This document shows, piece by piece, positions 23,719 to 24,835 of a stretch of 24,835 bases of DNA. Source of the stretch: Verrucomicrobiales bacterium (GTDB lineage: Bacteria > Verrucomicrobiota > Verrucomicrobiia > Verrucomicrobiales > DEV007). The DNA lies in assembly GCA_017991025.1 (NCBI GenBank), contig JAGNMT010000007.1:1-24835 (forward strand). The letters are read 5' to 3'. Under the pieces are notes generated by a model that saw only the letters and a program-made list of their open reading frames with translations, did no database searches and had not been told where the DNA came from. The position numbers were made by a program, and so were the translations under genes. How positions within the stretch are numbered: the first letter of the stretch is position 1; each line of letters opens with the position of its first letter.

Positions 23719-23747
23719 TTGCCAAATGAAATTTTCCTTCGTAATAG
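23719..23747 (+). promoter_or_regulatory. candidate promoter for the HU gene
   Basis: TTGCCA (23719-23724), a 17-nt spacer and TAATAG (23742-23747) would start transcription near 23754, leaving a leader of about 97 nt. A second pair, TTTACA (23816-23821) with TACAAA (23839-23844), would start at about the ATG itself. Neither -10 is strong; one or both may be used. Confidence 0.3.
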
Positions 23748-23850
23748 ATGGATCAACAGAAGCGCAATCCGTTGATTTACGGCGGTTTCACGGTGATTCC
23801 ATCGCAAAAAACGGCTTTACATATCTTCTGACTCAAACTACAAATTCGTG

Positions 23851-24126
23851 ATGAACAAGGGAGAACTTATTGAAGCAGTCCAGAAAACGCTCGGCGGAGA
23901 CACATCCAAAAAAGCGTCAGAAGAAGCAGTGAAAGCTGTACTCGAATCCATCGCCAAGGGCGTCAAGAAAGACGGCAGTGTCCAACTGCTCGGCTTCGGC
24001 ACCTTCGAGGTTCGCAAGCGTGCCGCGCGTAGCGGTCGCAACCCCAAGACTGGAGAAACCATCAAGATCAAAGCGTCCAAGACGGTTGGCTTCAAGCCTT
24101 CCTCCGCGCTGAAGGCCTCGCTCTAA
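23851..24126 (+). CDS. HU-family nucleoid DNA-binding protein
   Basis: This 91-residue protein starts MNKGELIEAVQKTL and contains the HU core GFGTFEVRKRAARSGRNPKT followed by GETIKIKASKTVGFKPS. P65 in the NPKTGE loop is the residue that intercalates and bends DNA. Length is normal for HU/IHF. The ATG at 23851 is preferred to an adjacent GTG at 23848. It is monocistronic: a strong terminator follows 35 nt after the stop. HU or IHF cannot be told apart, but the sequence favours HU. Confidence 0.95.
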   Translation: MNKGELIEAVQKTLGGDTSKKASEEAVKAVLESIAKGVKKDGSVQLLGFGTFEVRKRAARSGRNPKTGETIKIKASKTVGFKPSSALKASL

Positions 24127-24160
24127 GGTCAATAGCAAACCCCAATCAATTTACCCTGAG

Positions 24161-24190
24161 AAGCGCAGCAGTCATCTGCTGCGCTTTTTT
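24161..24190 (+). terminator. intrinsic terminator of the HU gene
   Basis: AAGCGCAGCAG (24161-24171) pairs perfectly with CTGCTGCGCTT (24176-24186) around a TCAT loop, ending in a run of six T (24185-24190). No matching T-run exists in the minus direction, so it serves the HU gene. Confidence 0.93.
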
Positions 24191-24227
24191 GTGCCAGGTT
24201 TGCGCCGTTTCAGACCTTAGTGAACCG

Positions 24228-24569
24228 CTACTCGACACGGGATTTATTCGGCATCGGGATCGCTTCGCAGCTTTTTCGCCAACCTGGAAAATTCCACTGA
24301 TTGGGAAAACCCGCGCACTGATCCGGTTTTACCGCCTGAATCAGGCAGTTTATCCCGTCGAGGAAAACACACTCGTGATTCGGCTTTTCGATCAGGGTAA
24401 GGCCCGTACGATTTAAGCGCAGATCCGTGTAGTCGGCGACAAAATCGTGGAGTGAAAGACCGAGGAACAGCGCTATCCGCTCAAGCTCTGCATCTGAAAC
24501 GGGAACCTCTCCCGGCCATCGGCAGCAGTTACCGCATCGCTGGCAGGCATAATGCACACCCTCTTCCAT
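24228..24569 (-). CDS. YkgJ-family cysteine-cluster protein
   Basis: This protein of 113 residues has CQRCGNCC at 9-16 (the CxxCxxCC signature), followed by WPGEVPVSDAELERIALFLG and later cysteines (NHECVFL, INCLIQ, KPDQCAGFP, SCEAIP). The family is thought to bind zinc or an iron-sulphur cluster; its role is not established. ATG 24569 (MEEGVHYACQRC) is chosen as it matches the usual short N-terminus; an upstream in-frame start at 24689 would add 40 residues of basic, non-conserved sequence. The gene converges on HU, with the HU terminator between them. Confidence 0.85.
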   Translation of the reverse strand: MEEGVHYACQRCGNCCRWPGEVPVSDAELERIALFLGLSLHDFVADYTDLRLNRTGLTLIEKPNHECVFLDGINCLIQAVKPDQCAGFPNQWNFPGWRKSCEAIPMPNKSRVE

Positions 24570-24682
24570 ATCGTAAAGACTCACCCCTGAAACATGCTCG
24601 TTTCCAGCAGAAAGGCATCTAATAAGGTCTTGGAACGCAAAAAATCCCGGAGCACGTTTTTTCTTCCTGAATGACGGGCCTG

Positions 24683-24711
24683 TTGGCAAATGGGAGGCGA
24701 CGTGTTAGGTT
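24683..24711 (+). promoter_or_regulatory. weak candidate promoter before the last gene
   Basis: TTGGCA (24683-24688), a 17-nt spacer and TAGGTT (24706-24711) lie about 82 nt before the ATG at 24793. The -10 is poor. The 100-nt gap shows no other clear signal. Confidence 0.2.
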
Positions 24712-24792
24712 TACGGAATTTAGAGCAATTACCCGCCGACCCGCTTTTCTTTCACGGGATGAGGGGTACTGTTGACCCTTGTTTCAAAATAC

Positions 24793-24835
24793 ATGATCGG
24801 CAAATTAATCGGAGCTTTTTCCAGCGATATCGGAA
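24793..24835 (+). CDS. mreB: probable rod-shape protein MreB, first 14 codons
   Basis: The ATG at 24793 opens a frame reading MIGKLIGAFSSDIG to the window end. MreB proteins begin with a short amphipathic helix followed by (F)S-x-D-(I/L)-(G/S)-IDLGTANT, and this fits up to the last visible residue. The diagnostic IDLGTANT lies just outside the window, so the call rests on 14 residues. If correct, it is the actin-like cell-shape protein, often followed by mreC. Confidence 0.5.
   Translation, partial: MIGKLIGAFSSDIG

Noticed and set aside
24570..24689. Longer N-terminus for the YkgJ-type gene
   Set aside because: The added 40 residues are basic and non-conserved; the family normally has the cysteine cluster close to the start.
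1..24835. tRNA, rRNA, CRISPR array or complete insertion sequence
   Set aside because: No regularly spaced repeats, cloverleaf-like sequence, transposase motif or paired terminal repeats were found by eye; a tRNAscan and ISfinder-type search would settle it.

Overview
The window (about 24.8 kb, GC-rich apart from a few AT-rich patches) looks like a chromosomal piece of a Verrucomicrobiota or related PVC-group bacterium. This is inferred from the gene families: a c-type cytochrome of the DUF1587/DUF1595/DUF1592 type, a DUF6797-like beta-propeller protein fused to cytochrome c, and a Dxs that reads GDAAF in place of the usual GDG motif. I could not run a database search, so the taxonomy is tentative.

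Layout. (1) 1-1389, minus strand: the N-terminal two-fifths or so of an exported DUF1592-type cytochrome, cut by the window edge. (2) 1390-2182: a gene-poor stretch with a decayed response-regulator fragment, a promoter-like sequence and a terminator-like hairpin. (3) 2183-11904, plus strand: one tightly packed defence operon of nine or ten cistrons. The order is DUF3892 protein, a half-size HsdS with one target-recognition domain, HsdM, a full-size HsdS, an FRG-domain protein, a broken duplicate of the hsdR 5' end, a HAD phosphatase, HsdR and a YgjP/M48-type metallopeptidase. Most junctions overlap or are under 20 nt apart. (4) 12040-14673: the DUF6797-like/cytochrome c fusion. (5) 14874-17097: xseB overlapping dxs. 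(6) 17121-21316, minus strand: an animal-type haem peroxidase followed by a CusR/CusS-like two-component pair. A perfect 18-bp palindrome upstream of the peroxidase matches the core of the enterobacterial copper box. (7) 21495-22544: a Tat-exported alpha/beta hydrolase. (8) 22557-23658, minus strand: gamma-carbonic anhydrase and bifunctional-nuclease-family (DUF151) genes. (9) 23851-24126: an HU-type DNA-binding protein with a strong terminator. (10) 24228-24569, minus strand: a YkgJ-type cysteine-cluster protein. (11) 24793-24835: the first codons of what is probably mreB.

Two points stand out. First, the type I restriction locus is composite. It has two specificity genes of different architecture, and FRG and HAD genes sit between hsdS and hsdR. 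A shortened, frameshifted copy of the hsdR start lies immediately before the HAD gene and marks where DNA was inserted or duplicated. Second, the peroxidase and two-component operon appears to carry its own operator, which suggests a metal- or redox-responsive circuit driving a secreted haem peroxidase. No rRNA, tRNA, CRISPR array or complete insertion sequence was seen.
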